Shown: positions 16,895 to 25,623, numbered from the stretch's first letter. The stretch: 64,000 bases of DNA from JBBSOK01 sp965219125 (GCA_965219125.1 CBDCMO010000002.1:1488001-1552000), one strand, 5' to 3'. Numbers and translations are program-made. The notes: a model not told the origin generated them from the letters alone.

Positions 16895-17819
16895 CTTCTT
16901 CTGTTTTCAATTTAGAAATTCCTTTTTTTGCTTCGCTGAAATTACTTTCATATTCATCTCCTTCTTCAGCACCCGCAAACTTATAACTTAACATTTTATA
17001 ATATAATTTGGCGGCTAAAAAGTCTGAAGATTTATCAGCTTCGTTTGGGCAAAGTTCAACGATATCAAACCCTACCACATTTTTTTCTTCAAAAACAAGC
17101 TTTAAAAATTCCAAAGTTTCATACCAAAATAATCCGCCCGGCTCAGGTGTCCCGGTAGATGGCATAATTGAAGGATCTAATGCGTCCAAATCAAACGTTA
17201 TAAATACATTTTCGCCAAGAGCTTCGACTACATTATCCATCCAATACTCATCTTTTGCCATATCGTGCGCAAACCATGTTTTTTCCGCGTCAAGCACCCT
17301 TGTTTCTGCAACATCCATACTTCTAATTCCTACTTGAATCAAATTTGTATTCTGGCTAGCTTCATATACCGCACACGCATGGTTGCATTTTGTACCGTGA
17401 TAATCCTTACGCAAATCTGCATGCGCATCAATATGCAATACTGTCAGATCTTCGAAACATTCATTAAATGCTCTAATAGTACCGATTGAAATACTATGTT
17501 CCCCACCAAAAATGGTCACGAACTTATTTTTTATGATGTGCTCTTTTGTAATTTTATGAACCGCATCAACAACTGCTTCTGGAGTTGAATTTTCCGTAAC
17601 TGCATCCGTTAGATAAATACCCTGTTTGTAAACTTCAGTTTCTGTTTCTATATCGTAAAGCTCCATATTTTCAGAAGCATGCAAAAAAGCATCTGGACCT
17701 TTATCTGCACCTTTTTGAAAAGTGCTTGTCCCGTCATACGGAACAGGAATTAAAACAATTTTTGAAGTCTCCAAAGCTGCATATTGCTGCGGAATACCGG
17801 CGTAAGTTTGAGTGCTCAT
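16884..17819 (-). CDS. speB: Agmatinase (arginase/ureohydrolase family)
   Basis: 311 residues. Mn-binding motifs are complete: FGGEHSISIG, LHIDAHADLR and TFDLDALDPSIMPSTGTPEPGG. It hydrolyses agmatine to putrescine and urea. Arginine decarboxylase is the next gene upstream (70 bp), so agmatine rather than arginine is the likely substrate. The C-terminal 25 residues are acidic. Its stop lies inside the start of the DHS-like gene. Confidence 0.9.
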   Translation of the reverse strand: MSTQTYAGIPQQYAALETSKIVLIPVPYDGTSTFQKGADKGPDAFLHASENMELYDIETETEVYKQGIYLTDAVTENSTPEAVVDAVHKITKEHIIKNKFVTIFGGEHSISIGTIRAFNECFEDLTVLHIDAHADLRKDYHGTKCNHACAVYEASQNTNLIQVGIRSMDVAETRVLDAEKTWFAHDMAKDEYWMDNVVEALGENVFITFDLDALDPSIMPSTGTPEPGGLFWYETLEFLKLVFEEKNVVGFDIVELCPNEADKSSDFLAAKLYYKMLSYKFAGAEEGDEYESNFSEAKKGISKLKTEEDEY

Positions 17820-17889
17820 TTTTGAAAAAATTAAATATCTACTTTTTAGTTGTACAAGTTATTATTATATAATTTGAAATTTAAATTTC

Positions 17890-19281
17890 TTAATATCCTA
17901 AAATATCCATAAACTCTTTACTTGTTTGCTGTGGCGAAAAAAGCTTGGTTGTGATGTTGCCTTTTTTGTCTTTATCAATTAATATATGCTTTGGAGACGG
18001 AATTAAACAATGCTGCAATCCGCCATATCCACCAATTGTCTCTTGATAGGCTCCTGTATTAAAAAAGCCAATATACAAAGGTTTTTCTTTCCTAAATTTA
18101 GGAAGATATATGGCCGCCATATTCTGCTCACTGTTATAATAATCGTCACTATCACAGGTTAAACCGCCCAATAAAACTCTTTCATATTCATCATTCCACC
18201 GATTAATTGCCAACATAATAAAACGTTTACTAATAGCCCAAGTATCGGGCAGTGTTGTGATGAAAGATGAATTAATCATATTCCATTTTTCTCGATCATT
18301 TTGCTGCTTTTGATACAAAATTTCATAAATAGCGCCACCGCTTTCTCCAACCGTAAAGCTTCCAAATTCGGTAAAAATATTAGGAACAGGAACATCTGCT
18401 TCTGCACACGTAATATTTATCTGGTTTAAAATCTCGTTAATCATATAATTATAATCATACTCAAATGCCAACGAATTTTTAATAGGAAACCCACCACCAA
18501 TATTTAAGCTATCAAGAGATGGACAAATCTTTTTCAACCTAACATAAACTTTTAAACATTTTACCAATTCATTCCAATAATAGGCTGTGTCCCTAATTCC
18601 TGTATTAATGAAGAAATGGAGCATTTTTAAATGAACACGTTCGTTACTTTGTATTTGCTCCTCGTAAAAAGGAATAATATTTTTGTAACCGATACCAAGT
18701 CTTGAAGTGTAAAACTCAAATTTTGGTTCTTCTTCTGAAGCTATTCGGATACCAACGTTAAAATCACCTTTAATACCGTCGGATAATAAATTTATTTCTT
18801 CAAGATTATCAATAATGGGAATACAATTTTCTTGACCTTCATTTATAAGTCTCGAAATATTCGTAATGTATTGGTCTCGCTTAAAACCGTTGCAGATAAC
18901 AAAAGTTTTATCGTTAATCTTTCCTAGTTTTTTTAGATTTTCAACAATATCAATATCAAAAGCTGAAGATGTTTCAACATGAATATCATTCTTAAGCGCT
19001 TCATTTAAAACATGTTTAAAATGCGAGCTTTTGGTGCAGTAACAATAGTTATACGTTCCCTTATAATTATTTTTTTCAATGGCATCTGCAAACCATTTTT
19101 TTGCTCTATGAATGTTTTCAGAAATCTTTGGGAGGTACGTAAATTTTAAGGGCGCGCCGTATTCTTCAACCAATTTCATTAAATCTACTCCGTGAAATTC
19201 CAGTCCATTATCATTCAGCGTAAATTCTTCCTGCGGAAAATAGTACGTTTGGTCTATTAAATCTATATATTTTGTATTCAT
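17890..19281 (-). CDS. speA: Arginine decarboxylase, PLP alanine-racemase fold
   Basis: 463 residues, shorter than E. coli SpeA (about 650) and like the compact form of Bacteroidota. The PLP-Lys region is YNYCYCTKSSHFKHV; LNIGGGFPIKNS is the phosphate-binding glycine loop; GLTCDSDDYY carries the catalytic Cys-x-x-Asp of the second active-site half; FNTGAYQETIGGYGG is typical of the C-terminal barrel. It converts arginine to agmatine for the next gene. The start is the first ATG, MNTKYIDLIDQTYYFPQ. Confidence 0.88.
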   Translation of the reverse strand: MNTKYIDLIDQTYYFPQEEFTLNDNGLEFHGVDLMKLVEEYGAPLKFTYLPKISENIHRAKKWFADAIEKNNYKGTYNYCYCTKSSHFKHVLNEALKNDIHVETSSAFDIDIVENLKKLGKINDKTFVICNGFKRDQYITNISRLINEGQENCIPIIDNLEEINLLSDGIKGDFNVGIRIASEEEPKFEFYTSRLGIGYKNIIPFYEEQIQSNERVHLKMLHFFINTGIRDTAYYWNELVKCLKVYVRLKKICPSLDSLNIGGGFPIKNSLAFEYDYNYMINEILNQINITCAEADVPVPNIFTEFGSFTVGESGGAIYEILYQKQQNDREKWNMINSSFITTLPDTWAISKRFIMLAINRWNDEYERVLLGGLTCDSDDYYNSEQNMAAIYLPKFRKEKPLYIGFFNTGAYQETIGGYGGLQHCLIPSPKHILIDKDKKGNITTKLFSPQQTSKEFMDILGY

Positions 19282-19610
19282 TATTTTTTAGCGATAGTTT
19301 TCTTGAAAATTATTAATCTCTGTCCACAAAAACGATGATAACAGTAGAATAACAAAAAATTAACGAAATTCACGTACAATTATAGGCAGGATTTTAAGGT
19401 GAATTTGAAGCTTTTGTCTTCATCAAAAAATGATGAATAGGCTATATTGCAAAAACGAAAATGTAGAATTTTCATTTTATAAAAGAAGTATTGATTTGGT
19501 AAACGTCATATTTCTAAAAACGTAATTGAAAGTATAAGTTACTAATAGTGATACAAATGTGTAAAAAAAAATTAACTACTGCAATGTGAAAATCAATATT
19601 AATGAAAACT
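19282..19610. other. Intergenic, no gene seen
   Basis: 329 bp upstream of speA and downstream of the pseudouridine synthase gene. It is AT-rich, with stops in all frames, and I see no clear promoter boxes or hairpin. It presumably holds the speA promoter. Confidence 0.5.
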
Positions 19611-20657
19611 TTATATCATTGCGAACATATTAAGTTCCTTTTCTGTTACATATCGCCATCTGCCTCGTGTTAAATCCTTTTTGGTAAGGGGTCCTAATGT
19701 TACGCAATCTACCCTAACTACATCATAACCAAGATGATCAAAAATTGTTCTAATAATACTATTTCCCGTATGCTTTATTTTTAACCCTATTTCGTTTTTA
19801 CCTGCATTGGTAACATAGTCAACCTCTTCAACAGTTATTTCAGTACCATCTATTTTAAGGCCTTCTCGAATTTTCTGCATATGTTCCGCCTTTACGTTTT
19901 TGTCCAATTCAATATGAAAAAGTCGTACAATACCTTTTTTGGAAAATTTTTGAACAAATTCATCATCGTTCGTAAATAAAAGCAATCCTGTTGCATTTCT
20001 ACCCAAACGTCCAAAAGGCTTGATGTTTGCTGTAGTTGAATTTGCCACAAGATCCATCACCGTATTGCCTTTACTTTCACTATCGGTTGTGGCAAACCCT
20101 TTTGGCTTGTTTAACAACACGTAAGTGTTTGGCTCAGGATTTACGCGGCGGCCATCAAATCTCACATCATCTTGCAGGGCAACTTTATAGCCCATTTCAT
20201 TCACAATTTTACCATTTACAGTAACCAAACCTGTCGTGATAAACGTATCAGCTTCACGACGCGAGCAAATACCGCTATTTGCAATATATTTATTAAGACG
20301 AATTCCATCATCCTTACTTTTTGTCTTCATTGGCGCAGGTGAATATTTCTCCCTACGGCCAACTTCTTTACCACTTTTATCAAATCGCAAGCCATCTTTG
20401 CTCTTTACTTCAAATTTTTTTGGTGCACTCTTTCTTGGCCCATCACTTTTAAGTGGGGACTTTTCTCTTTCGGCACTTTTTTTTGGCTCATCACTTTTAA
20501 ATTGCCCATTTTCTCTTACTGCACTCTTTTTTGGCCCGTCATTTTTAAATGGAGCATTTCCTCTTGCCGCGCTTGCTTTAGGTTTATTATCTGCGCCGCG
20601 GCCACTTGCCTTTCCTCTATTATTTTCCTGCTTGCTCATTTGTATAATTTTTGGCAA
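19611..20657 (-). CDS. RsuA/RluB-family pseudouridine synthase with basic N-terminal tail
   Basis: 348 residues. Residues 1-110 are low complexity, rich in Lys, Ser, Pro and Arg, with about three copies of a KSDGPKKSA-like unit. An S4 RNA-binding domain follows (IRLNKYIANSGICSRREAD), then the synthase domain (about 175-348: VLLNKPKGFATT, GLLLFTNDDEF, GNSIIRTIFDHLGYDVVRVD). The catalytic motif normally reads GRLD; here it is FGRLGRNATG, with Gly (GGT) instead of Asp (GAT). Unless this is a recognised subgroup, the enzyme may be inactive or reorganised. It acts, if at all, on 23S or 16S rRNA. Confidence 0.85.
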   Translation of the reverse strand: MPKIIQMSKQENNRGKASGRGADNKPKASAARGNAPFKNDGPKKSAVRENGQFKSDEPKKSAEREKSPLKSDGPRKSAPKKFEVKSKDGLRFDKSGKEVGRREKYSPAPMKTKSKDDGIRLNKYIANSGICSRREADTFITTGLVTVNGKIVNEMGYKVALQDDVRFDGRRVNPEPNTYVLLNKPKGFATTDSESKGNTVMDLVANSTTANIKPFGRLGRNATGLLLFTNDDEFVQKFSKKGIVRLFHIELDKNVKAEHMQKIREGLKIDGTEITVEEVDYVTNAGKNEIGLKIKHTGNSIIRTIFDHLGYDVVRVDCVTLGPLTKKDLTRGRWRYVTEKELNMFAMI

Positions 20658-20662
20658 AGATA
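20655..20662 (-). promoter_or_regulatory. -7 box TATCTTTG of the pseudouridine synthase gene
   Basis: Minus-strand TATCTTTG immediately before the start region (ATG at 20638-20640 for MSKQENN; the longer start at 20657 would overlap the box). This suggests translation begins at the internal Met7, 342 residues. Confidence 0.5.
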
Positions 20663-20735
20663 CTTTATATATCTATGATTATTTGGGTTGAAAATTAAAG
20701 TTTAAATATGGTAAAAGGTTGTAACAGTTTGGATT

Positions 20736-21650
20736 TCAAATATAATGTTCAAATCTTGAAATAAGTAAACTCACGTTAATCAATACGATACTTAAAACCC
20801 CAACTACAATTATAAGTTTCAATATAAGATGTAGAATTAAATAATGAATTTTTTTTGCCGAATGCCAGAGAATAGTCAGAAATAAAATGAGTGCTAAAAT
20901 ACTTCCGTAGAAAAAATAGGTCATATAACCTATATCGAATTTCAATATTAATAATAATGCCGGAATCAAACTTAAAACGCTTAAAATTGTGAGCATGTAT
21001 TTCGATAATTTCTCCCCATAAACTACTGGGATTGTTCTATAATTTTGCGCTAAATCTCCCTTCAGATTTTCTAAATCTTTTACCAATTCGCGCATAGAAA
21101 TCAATAGAAAAAGAAATGTGGCGTGTACAAAAATTACAAGATCAAAGTTTTTATAATAAATAAAAACGGCGAAAAACGGCACAACTGATAAAATTGCAGC
21201 TGTAATATTTCCAATAAACGGATATCGTTTTAATTTATGCGAATAAAACCAAATGCCAAAAATGTAAATTGAAAAGAATACAACTGCTTTAAACGAAACA
21301 TAGCTCGCAAAAATTACAGAAAGAAAGTTGAGAATAAAATAGCTGCTCAATTTTGTTCGCTGGCTTACCAACTTGTCCAGCATTGTTTTATTTGGCCTAT
21401 TTATTAAGTCTTTTTCGCTATCGTAAAAACTGTTTATAATATAGCCAGATGCGATGGCGGAGGCGGATGCCAATACAATCATTAAAAGATTTTCATCTAA
21501 AATAATTTGCCAAACATTTAAATCTGGCGCTAAAATGTAAATTGAAGTAAGATATTGGGCAAGAATAATTACAAGAATATTGTAACCGCGTACAATCGAA
21601 AACAGACTGAAAAACTTCAGTAAAAGATGTTTTTGTTTTCGAGTGAACAT
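20736..21650 (-). CDS. UbiA-family prenyltransferase
   Basis: 304 residues, about eight to nine TM helices. Both Asp-rich prenyl-diphosphate motifs are present: NSFYDSEKDLINRP (NxxxDxxxD) and the second at MRELVKDLENLKGD. This subfamily includes geranylgeranylglyceryl-phosphate synthases, menaquinone enzymes and protohaem transferases. The two mevalonate-pathway genes directly upstream on the same strand suggest that it consumes the resulting isoprenoid, but the acceptor cannot be told. Confidence 0.85.
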   Translation of the reverse strand: MFTRKQKHLLLKFFSLFSIVRGYNILVIILAQYLTSIYILAPDLNVWQIILDENLLMIVLASASAIASGYIINSFYDSEKDLINRPNKTMLDKLVSQRTKLSSYFILNFLSVIFASYVSFKAVVFFSIYIFGIWFYSHKLKRYPFIGNITAAILSVVPFFAVFIYYKNFDLVIFVHATFLFLLISMRELVKDLENLKGDLAQNYRTIPVVYGEKLSKYMLTILSVLSLIPALLLILKFDIGYMTYFFYGSILALILFLTILWHSAKKIHYLILHLILKLIIVVGVLSIVLINVSLLISRFEHYI

Positions 21651-21690
21651 GAAATTTTAAAATGGAATTTTTTGAAATCTAATTATAAAA

Positions 21691-22629
21691 TTAGAAGTTA
21701 TAAACCACTTCCAATTTATAATTTTTTAAGGCTTTGCGCGCTTCGTCTATATCTTCGGTAAAACCCAACATATAACCGCCACCGCCGCTACCACATAACT
21801 TTAAATAATAAGCATTTGTGTCTATTCCTTTTTTCCAAAGTTTATGAAATTGCGCAGGAATCATTGGTTTAAAATTATCTAAAACAACTTTTGAAAGATC
21901 TTTTATATTGTGGAATAATGACTTTACGTCGCCTTTCAAAAAGTCTTCAACACAAGCATCGGTATGTTTTACAAATTGGTTTTTAAGCATGTTTCTAAAA
22001 CCTTCCTGCTTCATATTTTCCATAAAAATCTGTACCATTGGTGCGGTTTCGCCTGTAATTCCACTATCTAGTAAAAATACTGCACCTTTTCCGTTTTCAG
22101 TTTGTGAAGGTATGCCGGCAGGTTCAATATTATCTTTACTATTTATAAGTATTGGCAGACTTAAATAACTGTTCAATGGGTCTAAACCAGAAGATTTACC
22201 GTGGAAAAAGGATTCCATTTCGGCAAAAATTTCTTTTAGTTGAAGTAATTTTTCTCGAGTAAGATTTTCAAGAACGGTAATTTTATCGTTTGCATATTTA
22301 TCATAAATAGCAGCTACCAAGGCGCCACTACTACCAACACCATAACCTTGTGGAATGCTACTATCAAAATATAATCCAGCTTCTATGTCTGTATCTAAAG
22401 CATTAAAATCAAATGAAACCAAATTTGGATTTTCAGCAGAAATTGTGTGCAAATAAGCAGAGAAACGCTTTAAATTTTGATTGCTTTTATGCGTGGCAAC
22501 TATATGATTTTCATCAATTTTAAGTGCACCGTTGTAAAAGTTATAAGGTATTGAAAGACCTTTTGAGTCTTTAATAATGCCATATTCACCAAAAAGAAGA
22601 ATTTTAGAATAAAATAAAGGTCCGCGCAT
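21691..22629 (-). CDS. mvk: Mevalonate kinase (GHMP kinase)
   Basis: 312 residues from ATG 22629. GHMP motifs: SKILLFGEYGII, the ATP loop PQGYGVGSSGALVAAI and the C-terminal LCGSGGGGYMLGF. It phosphorylates mevalonate in isoprenoid synthesis. A longer frame starts at 22674, but the TATCTTTG promoter box overlaps that start, so MRGPLFYSK is chosen. Diphosphomevalonate decarboxylase is upstream and UbiA downstream on the same strand. Phosphomevalonate kinase is not in the window. Confidence 0.85.
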   Translation of the reverse strand: MRGPLFYSKILLFGEYGIIKDSKGLSIPYNFYNGALKIDENHIVATHKSNQNLKRFSAYLHTISAENPNLVSFDFNALDTDIEAGLYFDSSIPQGYGVGSSGALVAAIYDKYANDKITVLENLTREKLLQLKEIFAEMESFFHGKSSGLDPLNSYLSLPILINSKDNIEPAGIPSQTENGKGAVFLLDSGITGETAPMVQIFMENMKQEGFRNMLKNQFVKHTDACVEDFLKGDVKSLFHNIKDLSKVVLDNFKPMIPAQFHKLWKKGIDTNAYYLKLCGSGGGGYMLGFTEDIDEARKALKNYKLEVVYNF

Positions 22630-22671
22630 AGGTTTGTAACTAGTTGCTAAAATATAAGCATAAAAATAAGG

Positions 22672-22679
22672 CAAAGATA
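22672..22679 (-). promoter_or_regulatory. -7 box TATCTTTG of the mevalonate kinase gene
   Basis: Exact TAnnTTTG match on the minus strand, about 43 nt before the chosen ATG at 22629. It excludes the upstream alternative start. Confidence 0.55.
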
Positions 22680-22782
22680 CAAAAACTTAACAAGTTAATT
22701 GCAGAAACATATCTTGTTACATATCATCAAGTCATTGATTTATAGTGCAAAGATTATTCTTCAAAATAAAAAGCAAAAAATC

Positions 22783-23934
22783 TTAAATTATGTTCGCACC
22801 CAAACCAACAAAATCATGAATAAATTCGCCGTTTTTGCAGAATTGCGAAAGTTGATTTTCAATGAATTTTTGAATGTTTTCCTTTTCATTTTCCGGATAC
22901 AAAACATGCACATTTGCGCCGGCATCTAATGTAAAACAGATGTTGCTTTCGTTTTCGCCTCTATACTTGCAAATTGCGTTTATGATTTGAAGTGTATTTG
23001 GTTTCATCAAAATAAAATAAGGCATACTCGTCATCATCATTGCGTGCAGGCTTAATGCCTCACTTTCAACGATATTTATAAATTCTGAAAGATCACCGCT
23101 TTTAAAAACTTCAATTAATTTTGAAAGATTATCATTTGCCTGCTTAAAACGCTGTTCTGCAAAGGGATGATTGTGCATTAAATCGTGGCCAACGGTGCTG
23201 CTTACTTGCTTTTCACCTTTATCTACCAATAAAATTGTGTCTTGATAATTTTGAAAGTTTTTGTGCACTTTTCCAGCATATTTTGTTCCAAAGAGATTGC
23301 TGCTTTCTTTAATTTCTGGATGATTTCCCCAACTTACTATTGGACCTTCGAGACTTCTGCAAGCACTTCCGGAGCCTAAACGGGCTAAAAATGAGGCTTT
23401 TTGCATTTCGGAAGCGGACATTTCGGCTCCGCTCAATGACCGGGATTGTGAGGATTTTGAATCTCGGTCGCCGAGCGGAGCCGAGGTGCCCATTTCGGCT
23501 CCGCTAAATGACCTATCTAACGCAACCAAACAAACAGCCAAAGCACTCATTCCACTTGCTGAAGAAGCTATTCCAGAACTGTGCGGGAAACTGTTCGATG
23601 TTTCAATCTTAAATTTATAATCCTTCAAGAAAGGCAGATAAACTTCTACCCTTTCAAAGAATTTTTGAATTTTCGGTTCGAATGGAACTTCTGTTTTTCC
23701 GTCGAGAAAAACTTCAAAATTAAAATCATTGCTTGTTGCAATTTTTTCAAAAGAAAGGGTTGTTTTTGTGTTACAATTAGAAAGCGTAAAACTAATTGAA
23801 GCATTTTTTGGCAACTGCTCGCCATATTTTCCCCAATATTTTACCAAAGCAATATTGCTTGGCGATTGGCAGGAAACACTTCCTTTTTCAACCGATTTAC
23901 TATATATTTCAGGTATAAATTTCTTTTCAACCAT
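22783..23934 (-). CDS. mvaD: Diphosphomevalonate decarboxylase with in-frame repeat insertion
   Basis: 383 residues. Converts diphosphomevalonate to isopentenyl diphosphate. Conserved parts are PSNIALVKYWGK, the ATP loop NSFPHSSGIASSASG, KASFLARLGSGSACRS and FTLDAGANVHVLY. Between ALAVCLVALDR and KASFLARL, usually joined by a short helix of around 15 residues, there are 38 residues that include SFSGAEM (142-148) and SLSGAEM (166-172), 24 residues apart. The matching DNA is a 72-bp palindromic-repeat insertion (23419-23513). The insertion keeps the frame, and catalytic motifs on both sides are intact, so the enzyme is probably still active. Confidence 0.88.
   Translation of the reverse strand: MVEKKFIPEIYSKSVEKGSVSCQSPSNIALVKYWGKYGEQLPKNASISFTLSNCNTKTTLSFEKIATSNDFNFEVFLDGKTEVPFEPKIQKFFERVEVYLPFLKDYKFKIETSNSFPHSSGIASSASGMSALAVCLVALDRSFSGAEMGTSAPLGDRDSKSSQSRSLSGAEMSASEMQKASFLARLGSGSACRSLEGPIVSWGNHPEIKESSNLFGTKYAGKVHKNFQNYQDTILLVDKGEKQVSSTVGHDLMHNHPFAEQRFKQANDNLSKLIEVFKSGDLSEFINIVESEALSLHAMMMTSMPYFILMKPNTLQIINAICKYRGENESNICFTLDAGANVHVLYPENEKENIQKFIENQLSQFCKNGEFIHDFVGLGANII
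23419..23513. repeat. REP-like palindromic element inside mvaD
   Basis: Direct repeats CATTTCGGCTCCGCT plus CAATGACC (23419-23441) and CATTTCGGCTCCGCT plus AAATGACC (23491-23513), one mismatch, exactly 72 bp apart. Between them GGTCGCCGAGCGGAGCCGAG (from 23466) is the inverted form, so the unit folds into a hairpin. Its GC content is far above the surrounding gene. It resembles the intergenic GAGCGCAG-C-CGA elements near 36.2 kb. Confidence 0.8.
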
Positions 23935-23989
23935 AATTATAAATTCTTCTTTTTCTATTCCTTTTTTCTTCCGAAGAAAATAGTTTCGA

Positions 23990-23997
23990 CAAAAATA
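23990..23997 (-). promoter_or_regulatory. -7 box TATTTTTG upstream of mvaD
   Basis: Minus-strand TAnnTTTG match 56 nt before the mvaD ATG. No TTTG at the -33 distance. Confidence 0.35.
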
Positions 23998-24017
23998 CTT
24001 TTCTTTTATAAATATCG

Positions 24018-24045
24018 TGATGACATTTTATAACTGTTTCGATGT
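24018..24045 (+). promoter_or_regulatory. Two-block motif copy A: TGATGACAT-N13-CGATGT
   Basis: TGATGACAT at 24018-24026, CGATGT at 24040-24045, 13-nt spacer beginning TTTA. Identical blocks and spacing occur at 29184-29211 (+) and 38354-38327 (-). Copy A lies upstream of the ECF sigma gene (175 nt to its ATG). The layout suits a -35/-10 pair for an alternative sigma factor, here possibly autoregulation. Confidence 0.7.
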
Positions 24046-24196
24046 TGTAGTAAATGTGAGAATTATTAATCGACATTAAACAATAAAACAGTTAAACTAA
24101 ATGAAATAAAAGTAAAAATTGCATTTTAAAAATCTGATTATTTTCAACAAGCTCGAATAAATTTAAATCCAAGTTTTAACCCTAAAAAATTATTGT

Positions 24197-24204
24197 TATC
24201 TTTC
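24197..24204 (+). promoter_or_regulatory. Possible -7 box TATCTTTC of the sigma factor gene
   Basis: Near-consensus box 15 nt before the chosen ATG at 24220, with TTTT 19 nt upstream at the -33 position. A possible housekeeping promoter in addition to the two-block motif. Confidence 0.35.
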
Positions 24205-24219
24205 CCGTTACTTCACAGT

Positions 24220-24798
24220 ATGGGAAAAGTTTTGGAAATAGAAAAACAACATACGCTTGTTTCGGCCATTAGAAATAATGACCAACAGGTTCTAAAAAAA
24301 TTGTACCTAAATAATTATCAAAAAGTTGAAAAGTATATTTTAGCAAATAGTGGTTCAATTCCGCAGGCTAAAGATGCATACCAAGAAGCTTTTTTGGCAA
24401 CGTACCAAAATGTAAAGGCAGATAAGTTTTTGCCGTTAAATGAAACGGCTTTGCAAGGTTATTTATTTACGATTGCAAAAAATAAATGGACAGATTATTT
24501 ACGTTCGGCACAGTTTAAAAAAACGAAAGGAATTTCTGAAAATTTAAGTGGCAGCCTTTCTGAAAATGCCGATGAAAATATTGAAGATGATTTTCAACTA
24601 AAAATGGATAGCACGTTGGATGCTTTTTCAAAATTGGGCGAAGAATGTAAAAATGTCTTGACGCTTTTCTATTTTAACAAAAAATCGATGCGGGAAATTG
24701 CTGAAATTCAAAATTTGGAAGAAGCCTCTGTACGAAACAAAAAATACCGCTGTTTACAGCAACTTAAAAAACTTGCTTTTAAAGAAAGTGAGAATTAA
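24220..24798 (+). CDS. ECF-type sigma-70 family RNA polymerase sigma factor
   Basis: 192 residues from ATG 24220 (an upstream TTG at 24193 would precede the promoter-like box). Region 2 covers about residues 15-95 (NNYQKVEKYILANSG, DAYQEAFLATYQNV, GYLFTIAKNKWTDYLR) and region 4 about 130-185 (KLGEECKNVLTLFYFNKKSMREIAEIQNLEEASVRNKKYR), with an acidic linker between. It is followed 3 bp later by a membrane protein with an anti-sigma-like N-terminus. The two-block motif upstream is shared with two secreted-protein genes, so these may form its regulon (inference). Confidence 0.88.
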   Translation: MGKVLEIEKQHTLVSAIRNNDQQVLKKLYLNNYQKVEKYILANSGSIPQAKDAYQEAFLATYQNVKADKFLPLNETALQGYLFTIAKNKWTDYLRSAQFKKTKGISENLSGSLSENADENIEDDFQLKMDSTLDAFSKLGEECKNVLTLFYFNKKSMREIAEIQNLEEASVRNKKYRCLQQLKKLAFKESEN

Positions 24799-24801
24799 AA
24801 A

Positions 24802-25563
24802 ATGAAAACACCAAATAACATATCCCCCGAAAATATAGAAGCTGCCGAAAGGTATCTTAACAAAGAAATGAACGCTGCCGAGCGTTTGGAATTTGATACT
24901 CGCTTAAATGATGACGCCGCTTTTAGAACACAATTTGAAGAAACAAAAGCGATTATTTTAGGTATTGAAAGTGCTTCGCTAAAAGTTGAACTCGATAAAT
25001 TTCATGAAGAAATTGGCGCTGAAAAAAGTGATAAAATTTCTGATTTAAATTCTGAAAATAATTCGAAAAGTTTCATTAAAAAATTGATTCCATATTCAAT
25101 AGCCGCATCTATAATTTTAGCGTTGGGCTTGTTTTTATATACAAACCAAACGCCAACAAACGCAAAACTTTTTGGTTCACATTTTACGCCAGACCCAGGT
25201 TTACCTACAAAAATGGGAACAACTAGCGATTTTGAATTTTACGATGCAATGGTAGATTATAAGCGTAAAGAATATGACACAGCTATAAATAAATGGGAAA
25301 AATTGCAACAAAAAGATACCCAAAATGATACCTTAAATTATTTTATAGGCGTTTCATATCTTGCAAAAGGTGATGCTGTAAACGCTGAAAAATATTTAGA
25401 AAATGCAACAAAAAACAGCAAAGGTTTCTTAGAAAATGATACGTATTATTATTTGGGAATGGCATATTTAAAAGCCGACAATTCTGAAAAAGCAAAAGCT
25501 ACTTTTGAAAAATGTGGTTCAGAAAAATGTAAAAAAATATTGGCTGAAATGGATTTGGATTAA
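24802..25563 (+). CDS. Membrane anti-sigma-like protein with periplasmic TPRs
   Basis: 253 residues. The N-terminal 90 residues look like the cytoplasmic domain of Bacteroidota anti-sigma factors (AAERYLNKEMNAAERLEF, then RLNDDAAFRTQFEETKA). There is a TM helix at about 95-113 (IPYSIAASIILALGLFLY). The C-terminal part (about 145-253) holds two to three TPR units (YDTAINKWEKLQ, NYFIGVSYLAKGDAVNAEKYL, YYLGMAYLKADNSEKAKATF). This topology places the TPRs outside the cytoplasm. It lies 3 bp after the sigma gene, so it probably sequesters it. An intrinsic terminator follows. Confidence 0.78.
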   Translation: MKTPNNISPENIEAAERYLNKEMNAAERLEFDTRLNDDAAFRTQFEETKAIILGIESASLKVELDKFHEEIGAEKSDKISDLNSENNSKSFIKKLIPYSIAASIILALGLFLYTNQTPTNAKLFGSHFTPDPGLPTKMGTTSDFEFYDAMVDYKRKEYDTAINKWEKLQQKDTQNDTLNYFIGVSYLAKGDAVNAEKYLENATKNSKGFLENDTYYYLGMAYLKADNSEKAKATFEKCGSEKCKKILAEMDLD

Positions 25564-25595
25564 CTTCTAATTTTCAACATATCGTTTCAATTTTC

Positions 25596-25623
25596 AAAAA
25601 ATCTTCAATTCTGAAGATTTTTT
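25596..25623 (+). terminator. Intrinsic terminator after the sigma/anti-sigma pair
   Basis: Perfect stem ATCTTCA/TGAAGAT with 4-nt loop, extended by A5/T5 arms. It separates the pair from the CHAT gene. Confidence 0.85.

Noticed and set aside
22630..22674. Longer N-terminus of mevalonate kinase (MPYFYAYILATS...)
   Set aside because: The TATCTTTG promoter box overlaps that start and the extension is not part of the GHMP fold.
24802..25563. Plain TPR protein unrelated to the sigma factor
   Set aside because: Its first 90 residues and TM position match the anti-sigma layout and it starts 3 bp after the sigma gene, so the anti-sigma reading was preferred.
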